Positions 1 to 10,704 of a stretch of 64,000 bases of DNA are shown here, in pieces. Position 1 is the first letter of the stretch, and the number at the start of each line of letters is the position of its first letter. Source of the stretch: Paludibacter sp. (GTDB lineage Bacteria; Bacteroidota; Bacteroidia; Bacteroidales; Paludibacteraceae); NCBI GenBank assembly GCA_024710005.1, contig JANJVQ010000028.1:1-64000 (forward strand), given 5' to 3'. The notes below the pieces were generated by a model. The model made no database searches. It saw only the letters and a list, made by a program, of their open reading frames with translations, and was not told the origin of the DNA. The position numbers were made by a program, and so were the translations under genes.

Positions 1-211
1 CTTTTATTCCTTTTTTGTTACGCTCTATTTTCCTGATTGCTCAAAAAAATATGAATTGACGTGGTATAATGTTTCTTTCCCTTTCCTTTATAATATTATA
101 CTACTTTTCGTCTTGTCATTGTTTAATCATTTCAAAGATCGTTTTCTTGTTGCACATTTCCTCTCGAAATGGACTGCAAAATTAGTCGGTTTATTTGAAT
201 CTGCCAAATAA
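1..211 (+). CDS. 3' end of a truncated gene, probable membrane protein (C-terminus ...FLSKWTAKLVGLFESAK*)
   Basis: Open frame from position 2 to a TAA at 209-211, hydrophobic translation; absent from the ORF track because its start lies outside the window. Confidence 0.55.
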   Translation, partial: FYSFFVTLYFPDCSKKYELTWYNVSFPFLYNIILLFVLSLFNHFKDRFLVAHFLSKWTAKLVGLFESAK

Positions 212-273
212 TATTTGAAAATTTGACAAAGAAAAATCAACCCTGAATATTATAGCTCTGATAATGTGAATAG

Positions 274-942
274 TTAGATTGAAAACTTTTTTTGAAAAAT
301 TTCCAATAATGCTGCTTTAACCTTGTTCATATCCTGTTTTTCGCCTAATTCTTGCTCAAGGGAGGTCACTCCTTTGTCGGTAAAGCCACAGGGATTGATG
401 TGCCCGAAGTAGGCTAAATCCGTATTTATGTTCAATGCAAATCCATGCATAGTTACATACCGGGAACTTCTGACCCCGATAGCACAAATTTTTCTTGCCT
501 GTTTAGTACCGGTATCCAGCCATACGCCGGTAGCACCTTCCAGTCGCTCCGACCTGATATTATATTGCTGCAACAACTCAATAATGCTGGCTTCGATCCT
601 GTTGATGTATTCTTTTAATCCGATTCCAAAATTTGCAAGGTCAAAAATGGGATATCCCACTATCTGTCCCGGGCCATGATAGGTTATGTCACCTCCCCGA
701 TTGGTGTGCACAAATTGTGCATTATTGGCTTGTAACTGAATATAATTCAGCAATAAATTTTGTTCGTCTCCACTTTTACCGAGGGTATATACATGTGGAT
801 GCTCACAAAAAATCAGATAATTCTCCGTTTCAAGTTCCTGAATCTTACGTGATATGGTTTCTGCAAAAATTGATTCCTGCTCTTTCCAGGCCTGATTGTA
901 TTCTACTAAACCCCAATCAACCGGTTTAATTATTTTATTCAT
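274..942 (-). CDS. lipB: lipoyl(octanoyl) transferase
   Basis: Family motifs GGDITYHGPGQIVGYPIFDL, GATGVWLD, KICAIGV, HGFALNINTDL. Confidence 0.95.
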   Translation of the reverse strand: MNKIIKPVDWGLVEYNQAWKEQESIFAETISRKIQELETENYLIFCEHPHVYTLGKSGDEQNLLLNYIQLQANNAQFVHTNRGGDITYHGPGQIVGYPIFDLANFGIGLKEYINRIEASIIELLQQYNIRSERLEGATGVWLDTGTKQARKICAIGVRSSRYVTMHGFALNINTDLAYFGHINPCGFTDKGVTSLEQELGEKQDMNKVKAALLEIFQKKFSI

Positions 943-1670
943 TTTTTCTTTTGATCCTTTAAATTGTTGTCTGATTGATCAAAATCAACCCGTGGAATTT
1001 TATTCATCAAGCCCATAATCTGACCTTTTCTGCGTTGAATATAGGAAGATGGACGAACCGGACTGAACCTGCGGGGATTAGGTAGACAAACAGCAATCAG
1101 AGCTGATTGTGACTTACTTAATTCAGATGCATTTTTTCCAAAATACTCCAATGCCGCCGCTTCCACACCATAGATTCCGTCACCGGTTTCAATTACATTG
1201 AGATAAACCTCCATAATTCGTTCTTTCGACCAGAATATTTCAATCAAGACAGTAAAGTAAGCCTCTAATCCTTTGCGAAGGTAGGAGCGTTTATTCCATA
1301 GAAACACATTCTTAGCTGTTTGCTGGGAAATCGTGCTTCCTCCTTTTATTCGTCTGCCTTTCTGGTTATTTTTCCATGCTTTTTTAATATCTTCGAATGA
1401 AAAACCGTTATGCTCCATAAATAAGTTATCCTCAGACGCAACAACAGCCTGTATCATGTTTGGAGATATCTTCTCAAGAGGTATCCATCTCTTGCTGTTC
1501 TTAGGCATCTCTCCATCTGCTATTGCTTCTACCGAACGAATAAGCATCAATGGAGTCAGGTAGACAGGTACAAAACGAAGCACAATTGTCCAACCAATTG
1601 AAATAACAAAGAATAATATGATGATATTACGTATGAAACGCCAAAACTTTCCCCAAAAATTTCCTTTCAT
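939..1670 (-). CDS. mtgA: monofunctional biosynthetic peptidoglycan transglycosylase
   Basis: GT51 motifs EDNLFMEHNGF, KGGSTISQQTAKNVFLW, YLNVIETGDGIYGVEAAA. Confidence 0.93.
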   Translation of the reverse strand: MKGNFWGKFWRFIRNIIILFFVISIGWTIVLRFVPVYLTPLMLIRSVEAIADGEMPKNSKRWIPLEKISPNMIQAVVASEDNLFMEHNGFSFEDIKKAWKNNQKGRRIKGGSTISQQTAKNVFLWNKRSYLRKGLEAYFTVLIEIFWSKERIMEVYLNVIETGDGIYGVEAAALEYFGKNASELSKSQSALIAVCLPNPRRFSPVRPSSYIQRRKGQIMGLMNKIPRVDFDQSDNNLKDQKKK

Positions 1671-1781
1671 AAGCGGATAACTGCTATTTCATCTATATAA
1701 AACATAAAATGCGACTAACTTGTATAACGTTTACCTTTCGTTTTTGTTAAATAAAAAAGTATTTCAGATAAAAATGAAATT

Positions 1782-1814
1782 AAAAAAACTCCTTTGCCGG
1801 ACAGCAAAGGAGCC
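1782..1814 (-). terminator. Rho-independent terminator after the rluB-like gene
   Basis: ctcctttgc/gcaaaggag stem; on the minus strand it is followed by a T-run. Confidence 0.75.
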
Positions 1815-1838
1815 TTATTAATTTTGCACCGGAAGTCA

Positions 1839-3170
1839 TTATTCGTACGCTCCCATTTTAAGCATATTTACTTCTCTTTCTGTCAGGAAGCGGTATTTAC
1901 CTCTGGGTAAATTCTTTTTGGTAAGACCGGCAAAGAATACACGATCCAGCCGAACGACCTTATAACCTAACTTTTCAAAAATCCGGCGAACCACCCTGTT
2001 TTGTCCGGAGTGAATTTCAATACCAATTTGTCTGAAATCATCATCCTTGATAAAATTGAGAGCATCAGCAGCTATTTTCTCGTCATCCAGCATCACACCT
2101 GCTAAAACTGATTCGAAATCAGGTATTTCAAGTGGTTTATCCAAAGTCACATGATAGATTTTCTTTTTATCATATTTAGGATGTGTCAGGCGGGATGCCA
2201 GGTCACCATCATTAGTAAGAAGCAAAACACCCGTTGTGTTTCTGTCGAGACGACCAACCGGATAAATTCTTTCGCTACAGGCATTCTTAACCAAATCGAG
2301 TACAGTTCTACGTTCGTGTGTATCCTCAGCAGTTGTAACCGTATCTTTCGGCTTGTTTAACAACAGATACACTTTTCTTTCAGAGCGAACTAATTGATTG
2401 TGGAACATCACCTTGTCCGAGTGCATTACTTTTACACCCATTTCTGTAACAATTTCCCCGTTCACGGTAATTACGCCAGCCTTGATAAACTCATCAGCTT
2501 CACGACGGGAACAAATACCTGCATTCGCGAGAAACTTATTCAAACGCACCGGTTTTGTGTAATCAATTTCGTTTCTGCGGTATTCCAGTTGTTTCTTCTT
2601 GCTGTATTTAGCATTCGGATTGTAGTCGGATGTTCTGATTCTCGGACGACGGTTATTATCCTGATTATCAAATCTCGTTTCAATATAATTACCCTGCGTG
2701 GAAGCGTCTCCTTCTTTTTTCACAGAAAACCTGGGACGACCACCGGTTGGTTTAAACCTGGGGCGACCACCTTCACTTCTTTCTGAAGAATATGGTCTGT
2801 TGTCATTCCTGTCTGAAGAATAAGGTCTGTTCTCATTTCTGTCTGAAGAATATGGCCTGTTGCCACCTCTATCCGAAGAATACGGTCTGTTGCCACTTCT
2901 TTCATAAGGTTTTCCTTCTCTTTGAAAGGAATTATCCCTGTTTTCAAAACTTCTTTTTTCGTAAGAATTTCTGTTTTCTTCTCTTTTCTCGAAATTTGGT
3001 TTAAATGATGGGTAATCATTGTCTCTCGACTGATTCGGGGTATACTTTGCTCCACCCCGTGTACCTTTCAGTATTGACTTCACATCGCGTTTTTCATACG
3101 GTTTACCATCACGGCCGGCACCGGCACCCGACCTCCTCGGGCTACCCTGCCAATTCTCATTGTTTGTCAT
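1839..3170 (-). CDS. rluB: RluB-family rRNA pseudouridine synthase with a long low-complexity N-terminal extension
   Basis: S4 domain (RLNKFLANAGICSRREADEFI), catalytic motif PVGRLDRNTTGVLLLTNDGDLA; N-terminal NRPYSSDR repeats. Confidence 0.9.
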   Translation of the reverse strand: MTNNENWQGSPRRSGAGAGRDGKPYEKRDVKSILKGTRGGAKYTPNQSRDNDYPSFKPNFEKREENRNSYEKRSFENRDNSFQREGKPYERSGNRPYSSDRGGNRPYSSDRNENRPYSSDRNDNRPYSSERSEGGRPRFKPTGGRPRFSVKKEGDASTQGNYIETRFDNQDNNRRPRIRTSDYNPNAKYSKKKQLEYRRNEIDYTKPVRLNKFLANAGICSRREADEFIKAGVITVNGEIVTEMGVKVMHSDKVMFHNQLVRSERKVYLLLNKPKDTVTTAEDTHERRTVLDLVKNACSERIYPVGRLDRNTTGVLLLTNDGDLASRLTHPKYDKKKIYHVTLDKPLEIPDFESVLAGVMLDDEKIAADALNFIKDDDFRQIGIEIHSGQNRVVRRIFEKLGYKVVRLDRVFFAGLTKKNLPRGKYRFLTEREVNMLKMGAYE

Positions 3171-3495
3171 TGTGTTAACTAAATTATATATGTATTTTAT
3201 TGAACTTGCAAATATCGGAATAATTCTTGATTCCGCAAAACTCTTTTTTCACTCTGTACCAGCGCATTCACGTGCAAGTCATCACTTGAATGCGCCTGTA
3301 ATTGACTTTATACCTAAATATTTCCTGCAAAATTATAAATTTTTTAAATTACAAGGATAAAAAGCAGCTTATAAATAGTAGATTTTCTGACATTTTAAAG
3401 AATATTTGGTTTTCCAATCTTCAAAAACTAAATTTTGTATTGAATAATTATTGTAATTTTGTGAATCATACAACAAATTTAATTTACAAATCCAC

Positions 3496-4764
3496 ATGCA
3501 ACCCCTTGCTGAACGGTTACGTCCAACCACATTAAATGAATACATTGGCCAGAAACACCTGGTTGGTGATAAGGCTATTTTGCGCCAAATGATCGAATCG
3601 GGACATATCGCATCGTTCATCCTGTGGGGACCTCCCGGTGTGGGAAAAACAACCCTCGCCAGGATTATCGCCAACCAGCTCGACCGTCCGTTTTACACGC
3701 TGAGCGCTGTTACATCCGGAGTAAAAGATGTACGTGATGTGATTGAAAAAGCCAAATCGAACCGCTTATTCGCTCAGGGGAAGAGTCCCATCTTATTTAT
3801 CGATGAAATTCACCGTTTCAGCAAATCACAACAGGATTCGTTACTTGGTGCTGTTGAAAACGGTACGGTAACCCTAATCGGCGCCACAACCGAAAATCCT
3901 TCTTTTGAAGTTATTACACCTTTACTTTCCCGCTGTCAGGTATATGTACTGAAATCGCTAAACAACGACGATTTGCTTGAATTGCTCAACAGAGCTATTA
4001 CGAGCGATGCTGAACTTAGAAAATTGACGATTTGCGTAGATGAAACAGAAGCAATTTTACGTTTTGCCGGTGGCGATGCACGAAAACTGCTTAACATCAT
4101 CGAACTGGTATGTTCGGCTGAACAGGAAGGCGAAATACACATCAACAACCAGGTGGTAACAGACAAGCTTCAGCAAAATCCGATGGCTTACGATAAAAAC
4201 GGAGAGATTCACTACGATATTATTTCCGCCTATATCAAATCCATTCGGGGTAGTGATCCCGATGCTGCCATTTATTGGTTGGCGCGTATGATTGCGGGAG
4301 GCGAAGACCCCAAATTTATTGCGAGGCGTTTACTAATATCTGCTGCAGAAGATATCGGACTCGCGAATCCCAATGCCCTGTTGCTCGCGAATGCCTGTTT
4401 CGATGCCCTGCAGAAAATCGGCTGGCCCGAAGGCAGAATCATACTGGCTGAAACCACGATTTACCTGGCTTCATCTCCCAAAAGCAATTCAGCCTATCTG
4501 GCTATTGATGAAGCGCTTGCTTTAGTTGAGAGAACAGGGAATCTACCTGTTCCCCTGCACCTGCGAAATGCACCTACCAAACTGATGAAGGAACTGAATT
4601 ATGGCACTAACTATAAATACTCTCACGATTACCCCAATCATTTTGTAGCACAGCAGTTTCTGCCGGATGAAATCACCAAAGAAAGCATCTGGAAAGTACA
4701 GGATAATCAGGCAGAAAAAAAGCTCGGAGACTGGCTCCGGGCTTTATGGAAAAACAGATTCTGA
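3496..4764 (+). CDS. rarA: replication-associated recombination protein A (AAA ATPase)
   Basis: [19 protein letters not shown], Walker [12 protein letters not shown], Walker [10 protein letters not shown], RarA C-terminal region. Confidence 0.93.
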   Translation: MQPLAERLRPTTLNEYIGQKHLVGDKAILRQMIESGHIASFILWGPPGVGKTTLARIIANQLDRPFYTLSAVTSGVKDVRDVIEKAKSNRLFAQGKSPILFIDEIHRFSKSQQDSLLGAVENGTVTLIGATTENPSFEVITPLLSRCQVYVLKSLNNDDLLELLNRAITSDAELRKLTICVDETEAILRFAGGDARKLLNIIELVCSAEQEGEIHINNQVVTDKLQQNPMAYDKNGEIHYDIISAYIKSIRGSDPDAAIYWLARMIAGGEDPKFIARRLLISAAEDIGLANPNALLLANACFDALQKIGWPEGRIILAETTIYLASSPKSNSAYLAIDEALALVERTGNLPVPLHLRNAPTKLMKELNYGTNYKYSHDYPNHFVAQQFLPDEITKESIWKVQDNQAEKKLGDWLRALWKNRF

Positions 4765-4773
4765 TCTTTTCAA

Positions 4774-6447
4774 TCAATTGATACTGACTGAAGAACCTCC
4801 TGATTTATACTGCTTTACAAAAAATGGTTTTCTACCTGTTCTGAAATGACTGGCACCACTCACATCCACAATCAGTGAGTCCGACACATTGGCCTCAATT
4901 TTACTGGCAGCTACACCGAAAACTTTCGCATTTCTGACCAGTAAATCATCTGCTTCAAGTTGAGAAGCTCCAGACACATCAGCATATAATTTATAGGCAT
5001 GACCGTCTATTTCAGCCTTGGAAACTCCTGACAAATACACCTTTAAATCCTGTGCTACACGTACATCCAGGTTTGCCTGGCTTACACCTGATAGTTCAAT
5101 TTTCATATTTTCAGCAGTAATTTTGCCAAAAGAATTAACCTTACAAGCTCCGCTGGCCACAACTTCAGCTATATTTCCGGCAGCAATACGGACTTTAGCC
5201 GGACTATTTACATGTAATTTCCTGGTATATAATTTCAGCACTCCCCTGTCATCCACTTCGGTAATCAGATAAGGTAATAAAGACGGTCTGCTACTTACCC
5301 TGACAGATTGTACAGAATCCTGCGTTAATTCGACCTCGATATTACCCGATATTTCCAACCCGTTGAAAGCAGCCACCGTGCGCATCTCATCCACGAAGTC
5401 CTCTTCATCGTTTGACCAGTAGATTTCAAACTTGTCAAAGTCAGCATTTCCCAGGTTTACAATGGTTTTTGCACTAAGCCCTGCAAACATAAAGATGCCT
5501 ACAAACCACAGGATTACCATCACCCAGCTGAAAGCGCCTGAACTTCTTCCCCTTCCGGTAATAATTCTGATTGCCCAGTATATCAGCATAAATATAGGTA
5601 TGCCAATAATCAACAACAAGGAAATAACCATCAGAACCGCCCTGTCGGGTGAAAATATATTCAACTCAGGAATAATTCCGGTAAATATCGACGGGTCAAA
5701 AATGAGAAATGAAAGTAACAGCAGCAATACGCCGAGTAAAATAAACCCTACAAATCCCATGATGGCGCCGATGAAGCCGAGTAACACTTTAAATACTGCC
5801 CGAATTACTTCACCCAGTTTATTGCCGATTCCGGTTGCTGATTCTTTAAACTTATCACTCTCAACATAATTTTTCAGGTTATTGATTTCCGACTTAATTC
5901 TTTCAGCGGTCACATCCTCTCCCTGCATTTCAAGTTTTTGTGAGATAGTTTTGGCAGCAGGTACAATCAACCATAAAACCAAATAAATAGGAATAATAGT
6001 CCCCCATCCAAAGAGGAGGATGAGTATCATCAACACCCTTACCAGCACGACATCCCAACCTATAAAAACAGCTAAACCGGCGGCAACCCCACCCAAAACG
6101 CCATTATCAGGATCACGGTAGAATTTTCTTTTAAATCTGCCACCTTCCGCTTTGGCCGATTGTTTTGTTTCTTTTTCAGTTTCTTCTTCTTCGCTGAACT
6201 GATTGGGTTTACCCAGAATGTTAATTACTTCTTCAACATCCTGAATATTAATTACATTTTTACCTTTCTGAAGTTTTTCGCTGAAAAGTTCTGAGATACG
6301 GCTCTCTATATCAGCCATTACCTCCTGCTTTTCGTCAGGCGACAAACGCTCTTCAACCTCGTTCAGGTATTGCTGTAGCAGTTCATAAGCATCATTATCA
6401 ATATGATAAACCGTATTGTTGAGGTTTATCGTCAAAGTTTTTTTCAT
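4774..6447 (-). CDS. PspC-domain membrane protein with C-terminal DUF2807-type adhesin-like domain
   Basis: RDPDNGVLGGVAAGLAVFIGWDVVLVRV PspC signature; repetitive beta-helix-like C-terminus (ELSGVSQANL, YLSGVSKAEI, DVSGASQLEA). Confidence 0.85.
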   Translation of the reverse strand: MKKTLTINLNNTVYHIDNDAYELLQQYLNEVEERLSPDEKQEVMADIESRISELFSEKLQKGKNVINIQDVEEVINILGKPNQFSEEEETEKETKQSAKAEGGRFKRKFYRDPDNGVLGGVAAGLAVFIGWDVVLVRVLMILILLFGWGTIIPIYLVLWLIVPAAKTISQKLEMQGEDVTAERIKSEINNLKNYVESDKFKESATGIGNKLGEVIRAVFKVLLGFIGAIMGFVGFILLGVLLLLLSFLIFDPSIFTGIIPELNIFSPDRAVLMVISLLLIIGIPIFMLIYWAIRIITGRGRSSGAFSWVMVILWFVGIFMFAGLSAKTIVNLGNADFDKFEIYWSNDEEDFVDEMRTVAAFNGLEISGNIEVELTQDSVQSVRVSSRPSLLPYLITEVDDRGVLKLYTRKLHVNSPAKVRIAAGNIAEVVASGACKVNSFGKITAENMKIELSGVSQANLDVRVAQDLKVYLSGVSKAEIDGHAYKLYADVSGASQLEADDLLVRNAKVFGVAASKIEANVSDSLIVDVSGASHFRTGRKPFFVKQYKSGGSSVSIN

Positions 6448-6469
6448 ACGTTTTTATTTTACTTTTCTG

Positions 6470-6793
6470 TTATGCTTTTAATTTACCGATAACCTGGTTA
6501 ACTTCTTCCCAGGCATTTTCAAGTTCTTCCAGAGCAAGTTTTCCTTTCTCTGTCATTTCATAATACTTCCGCGGAGGTCCCTGTGAAGATTCCTCCCAGC
6601 GGTAGTCGAGCAAATCCGCATTTTTTAAGCGCGTCAGTAAAGGATATAAAGTTCCTTCCACTACAATCATTTTCGCATCCTTCAGTTCGGAAATGATATC
6701 GGATGCGTAAGAGGCTTTCTTTTTCAGAATAAGCAGGATGCAATATTCCAAATAGCCCTTTCGCATCTGGGATTTTATATTATCTGCGTTCAT
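6470..6793 (-). CDS. PadR-family transcriptional regulator
   Basis: KGYLEYCILLILKKKASYASDIISEL...VVEGTLYPLLTRLKNADLLDYRWEES. Confidence 0.92.
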   Translation of the reverse strand: MNADNIKSQMRKGYLEYCILLILKKKASYASDIISELKDAKMIVVEGTLYPLLTRLKNADLLDYRWEESSQGPPRKYYEMTEKGKLALEELENAWEEVNQVIGKLKA

Positions 6794-8091
6794 TTTAATA
6801 ATTCTAACACTTTAATTCTCAATACATACTCATACTTCGATTGAGAAAGCTCCGATAACACTTGTGTCAGATTTGATTTTGCCTGATATAATTCATATAC
6901 CGATGCCCTGCCTGCTTCGTATTTTTGTTCAGCATACCGGTATGCTTCTTTCGAAGCAATTTCCGATTTTTGAGCAGCTGCATACCTGGCCTGTGCTGCC
7001 AGTGCATTCTGATATGCCTGCTGAATGGTTTTACGAAGCTCCAGTTTTACATTTTCAATATCCAACTTACTGCTTTCGATGGCTAACTTCGAAGCCGACA
7101 CCCGGTTTTTAACTTCAAAACGGTTAAAAATAGGTATCTGAAGACTAAAACCAACATTGGTACTGAGGTTATCATTTAATTGTTTATTAAAAGAATCATT
7201 AGGTATTCCACTTAAATTATAATAACCCGTACCCACCTGAGCACCAAAACTCAGTGAGGGAAAAAAAGCAGACCGCGCGATATCCGCATTTTTCATATTG
7301 CTCTGAAGCCTGTACTCGGCTCCTTTAATCTCCGGCCGACTTTGAACAGCAGTCCGATACACCTCTTCAGCTGATAAGAGTTGATAGGCTGCTATTGTCA
7401 TATCTCCGGAAATTTCCACATCAAATTCCTCAAAATTATCGAGTTCGATAATCTGAGCCAGATCCAACAATGCAAGCTTGTGATTATTCTCTGCCTGTGT
7501 CAGATTTAGTTCTTCCTTGGCTAACTGTGCTTTTAACTCGTACAGTTCACCTTCGGGCTGTTTTCCTGCATTAACAAGTGCTGTTTTCTGTTCAATTTTT
7601 TGTTTTGTCAGTTCAAGCTGTGCTTCCAGTGTTTGCAAATTTTCCTTATACAACAGCAGCTGCAAAAATGCGACCGTCACATTCAGTTCAATATCCGACT
7701 TGATTTTCTCCAGATCGGCTTCAGATGCTTTCATCTCTGCCTTCCGGGCATCAATATTATATTTCATCTTCATCCCGTCGAACAAGGTAATACCGCTGGA
7801 AATATTAAATGAGGTCTGAGAAGAATTTACATTCCTGTATGTATTGTCGGCTACCAAAGAACGACCGAGCATAAAACTTTGTCCCGCCGATGCATTGAGA
7901 TTGGGTAATAAATCCATACGGGCCTGCTCATAAGCAATTGCTTTTGACTGACGGTTAATGTCCTGCTGCTTCACATTCCTGTTGTTTTGCAGTGCTGTGT
8001 CAACACATTGCTGTAAGGTATATATCTTCTTAGCAGACATATTCAGTGTTACCAGGAACATGAGGAGACCTATGTATAATAGCTTTTTCAT
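6790..8091 (-). CDS. TolC-family outer membrane efflux protein
   Basis: Signal peptide, OEP repeats, efflux gene context. Confidence 0.9.
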   Translation of the reverse strand: MKKLLYIGLLMFLVTLNMSAKKIYTLQQCVDTALQNNRNVKQQDINRQSKAIAYEQARMDLLPNLNASAGQSFMLGRSLVADNTYRNVNSSQTSFNISSGITLFDGMKMKYNIDARKAEMKASEADLEKIKSDIELNVTVAFLQLLLYKENLQTLEAQLELTKQKIEQKTALVNAGKQPEGELYELKAQLAKEELNLTQAENNHKLALLDLAQIIELDNFEEFDVEISGDMTIAAYQLLSAEEVYRTAVQSRPEIKGAEYRLQSNMKNADIARSAFFPSLSFGAQVGTGYYNLSGIPNDSFNKQLNDNLSTNVGFSLQIPIFNRFEVKNRVSASKLAIESSKLDIENVKLELRKTIQQAYQNALAAQARYAAAQKSEIASKEAYRYAEQKYEAGRASVYELYQAKSNLTQVLSELSQSKYEYVLRIKVLELLK

Positions 8092-8128
8092 CGTTATAAA
8101 TTTATTTAATGCTTCTTATGCTGAGGAA

Positions 8129-9271
8129 TTAATTTACAGCAGCTGGTTTCTTTTCTATAATTTCAGCTCCGCGTATTTTATCTTTTAACTTCAAGCCACT
8201 TTTTATTTCGATATTGATACCATCGGACAATCCTGTCACAACCTGTTTCTTTTCAAATGTCTGAGGTTCTTCTGTTTTCAGCACATGCACGTAGGTGGTA
8301 TCCTGACTGAATTCCAGACAACTTTCAGGCACAATAAATATCTGTTCTGCACGATCGAAAATTATTTCGGCATTGGCGCTGTAACCGGCCCGGATGAACA
8401 CATCACCGGGAACTTTCACAGCAGCTTTCATATCGAACATGATGGCGCCATTGCTTTCAACACCTTTTGGGGCAATGTATTCCAACACAGCATTTAATCT
8501 CACATCCTGAATGGCTCCAATGGTAATTTCCATCGGCATGCCAGCTTTAATACGACCCACCTCAGTCTCGTCAAGTTTACCAACGAAAAGCATATCATTC
8601 ATATTGGCAACCGAGGCAATGGTTGTTCCGTCATTGAAGTTATTCGACTGAATCACCGAATTTCCAACTTTTACCGGAATATCCAGGATGGTTCCGTTGA
8701 TAGTTGAACGAACCAGGGTGTTACTCAACAAGGTTTTATCCCCGGTTATCCCGTCGCGTGTAAGACTCAGGTTATCCTGCGCAGCCTTCAATTCTGCTTT
8801 ATCGTTTTGATATTGCAACTGACTTTTTTCAAATTCTTCACGAGAGATTACCTTTTCCTGAAATAATTTTTTGTCCCGTTCAAAATTACTGTTACTCTGA
8901 TCAAATGCCAATTGCGCTTTCACCACCCTCGATTCGGCACTGTTGAGCGTAACCATATCGGGTATAAGCTTGATTTTTGCAATTACATCACCGGCTTTAA
9001 CAGCATCGCCGGCTTCTTTGTAAATCTCTGAAATAATCCCTGATAACTGTGGTTTAATCAGAATTTCGTTGCGTGGTTCTACCTTACCGGTTGCAACAGT
9101 TTTCTTTTCAATTTTACCCTGAGTTACTTCAACAACCTCATATCTGATGACTTTAGGCTGCGATTTTTTCCATAAAAATATAAAAGTGCCGATAACACCT
9201 ACTGCCAGTACAGCAATTATGACAAATCTGAAAACTTTTTTCATATACTTTTTATTATTGTCTCCAGTCAC
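8129..9271 (-). CDS. HlyD/MacA-type periplasmic adaptor subunit
   Basis: TM helix then GKVEPRNEILIKPQLSGIISEIYKEAGDAVKAGDVIAKI biotinyl-lipoyl-like domain. Confidence 0.9.
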   Translation of the reverse strand: MTGDNNKKYMKKVFRFVIIAVLAVGVIGTFIFLWKKSQPKVIRYEVVEVTQGKIEKKTVATGKVEPRNEILIKPQLSGIISEIYKEAGDAVKAGDVIAKIKLIPDMVTLNSAESRVVKAQLAFDQSNSNFERDKKLFQEKVISREEFEKSQLQYQNDKAELKAAQDNLSLTRDGITGDKTLLSNTLVRSTINGTILDIPVKVGNSVIQSNNFNDGTTIASVANMNDMLFVGKLDETEVGRIKAGMPMEITIGAIQDVRLNAVLEYIAPKGVESNGAIMFDMKAAVKVPGDVFIRAGYSANAEIIFDRAEQIFIVPESCLEFSQDTTYVHVLKTEEPQTFEKKQVVTGLSDGINIEIKSGLKLKDKIRGAEIIEKKPAAVN

Positions 9272-9318
9272 CGGTCTCCAGACACCAGTCTGATGACTGG
9301 AGGCAGATGACAGTCGTC
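9261..9318. repeat. Heptamer-periodic array (CYGGWGW-like, minus strand)
   Basis: gtctcca|gtcaccg|gtctcca|gacacca|gtctgat. Confidence 0.65.
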
Positions 9319-9323
9319 GTTTA

Positions 9324-10571
9324 TTATTCTTCTCTTATTGCTTCGATTGGTTTTATTTTCATGGCCCGGTTGGCCGGAATAAATCCTGCCAGTGTTCCGA
9401 TAATCAACAATATTAACAGGGCCCCGATTCCAACTCCAAATCCAATCTGAGGATCTTTGAGGATTCCCGTTGAATTTTCGAGTAATTTTCCGGCTAAAGA
9501 TAAAATGCCGACACCAAACATCAGGCCCGCAGTACCAGCCATGAGTGTTAACACAACGCTCTCAGTTAATATCTGGCTCACAATCACGCGTGGCGTAGCA
9601 CCCAGGGCTCTCCTGATGCCAATTTCACGGGTTCTTTCCCGCACGGTAACCAACATGATATTACTTACCCCTACTGCTCCGGCAAACAAGGTACCTAATC
9701 CAACAATCCATATCAGGGAAGAAATTCCTATTCCCAGGTACAGAAACATGGTAAACTGATCTTCCATATTCATTCCTCCGACCGCTGTCGGATCATCGGG
9801 CGAAATATTATTGGCTGTTTTCAGGGCTGCATATACTTTCTTTTCCACCTCACTTACTTTTACCCCCGGCTGAGCCGTAATAGCCATGAAATGGATGCTG
9901 TTTCCCATGTTAAACACCTGTTGCATGGTTGAAAAAGGCAAAATAACCGATTCCATACTATCGCCCCCAATGTTGATATTGGCATTGCTTCGGGTTACCC
10001 CGATGACCTGAAAATAAATACCCCTCACCTGAATGCTTTTACCGATGGGGTCTTCTCCATGTGGAAAGAGCACTTCATAAACACGTTCACCAATCACACA
10101 CACTTTTCTTTTTTCAGCTATATCCACATCATTTATGTACCTGCCAAAAATCAGTTTTTGATTATCAATCAGGTTATAAGCGGGCAAATTACCTTTGATA
10201 TGATAGGAACCCGCTTTATCGTTTCGGGTAACATTATTGTTGGTATTACCTGCAAAAATCATCGGCGCCATGTATTGAATCTCAGGTACAGTCGATTTCA
10301 ATATCTGCAAATCTTTATTTTCCATGTTCCATTGCCTGCCTTTTCTGAATCCTTTATAGGGCAATGAAGTCCTGTCGGTCCAGATGAAACAGGAATTGGT
10401 TGCAAAGCCTTCAATCTGAGACGATATTCCCCTCTCCAGCGCTATACCGGTTCCTACCATCACAACCAACATAAACATACCCCAGAAAATTCCAAAGGCA
10501 GTCATCACACTACGTGATTTGTTGTGCGTGATGGTAATCCATATTTCCTGAAATTTATCTAAATCGAACAT
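9324..10571 (-). CDS. MacB-type ABC transporter permease
   Basis: MacB_PCD/FtsX architecture; VGVSNIMLVTVRERTREIGIRRALGATP. Confidence 0.92.
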   Translation of the reverse strand: MFDLDKFQEIWITITHNKSRSVMTAFGIFWGMFMLVVMVGTGIALERGISSQIEGFATNSCFIWTDRTSLPYKGFRKGRQWNMENKDLQILKSTVPEIQYMAPMIFAGNTNNNVTRNDKAGSYHIKGNLPAYNLIDNQKLIFGRYINDVDIAEKRKVCVIGERVYEVLFPHGEDPIGKSIQVRGIYFQVIGVTRSNANINIGGDSMESVILPFSTMQQVFNMGNSIHFMAITAQPGVKVSEVEKKVYAALKTANNISPDDPTAVGGMNMEDQFTMFLYLGIGISSLIWIVGLGTLFAGAVGVSNIMLVTVRERTREIGIRRALGATPRVIVSQILTESVVLTLMAGTAGLMFGVGILSLAGKLLENSTGILKDPQIGFGVGIGALLILLIIGTLAGFIPANRAMKIKPIEAIREE

Positions 10572-10579
10572 AATATTCT

Positions 10580-10704
10580 GTCTAATGTCAAAAGTCGAAA
10601 GTCTTATTTGACTTAAATGGTTTAAAAGTTTAAGTGTTTAAGAGTTTAATGCCCGCTAATCACTATTCGTTATTCGTTTTCCGTTTTCCGTTTTCCGCTT
10701 TAAT
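10580..10704. repeat. Composite short-word repeat: 7-mers, four 8-mers, then GRWWARY heptamers
   Basis: gtcaaaa|gtcgaaa; gtttaaaa|gtttaagt|gtttaaga|gtttaatg; minus strand ggaaaac x3|gaataac|gaatagt|gattagc. Confidence 0.8.

Noticed and set aside
2720-3055. 111-aa minus-strand ORF
   Set aside because: Alternative frame of the repetitive rluB N-terminal region
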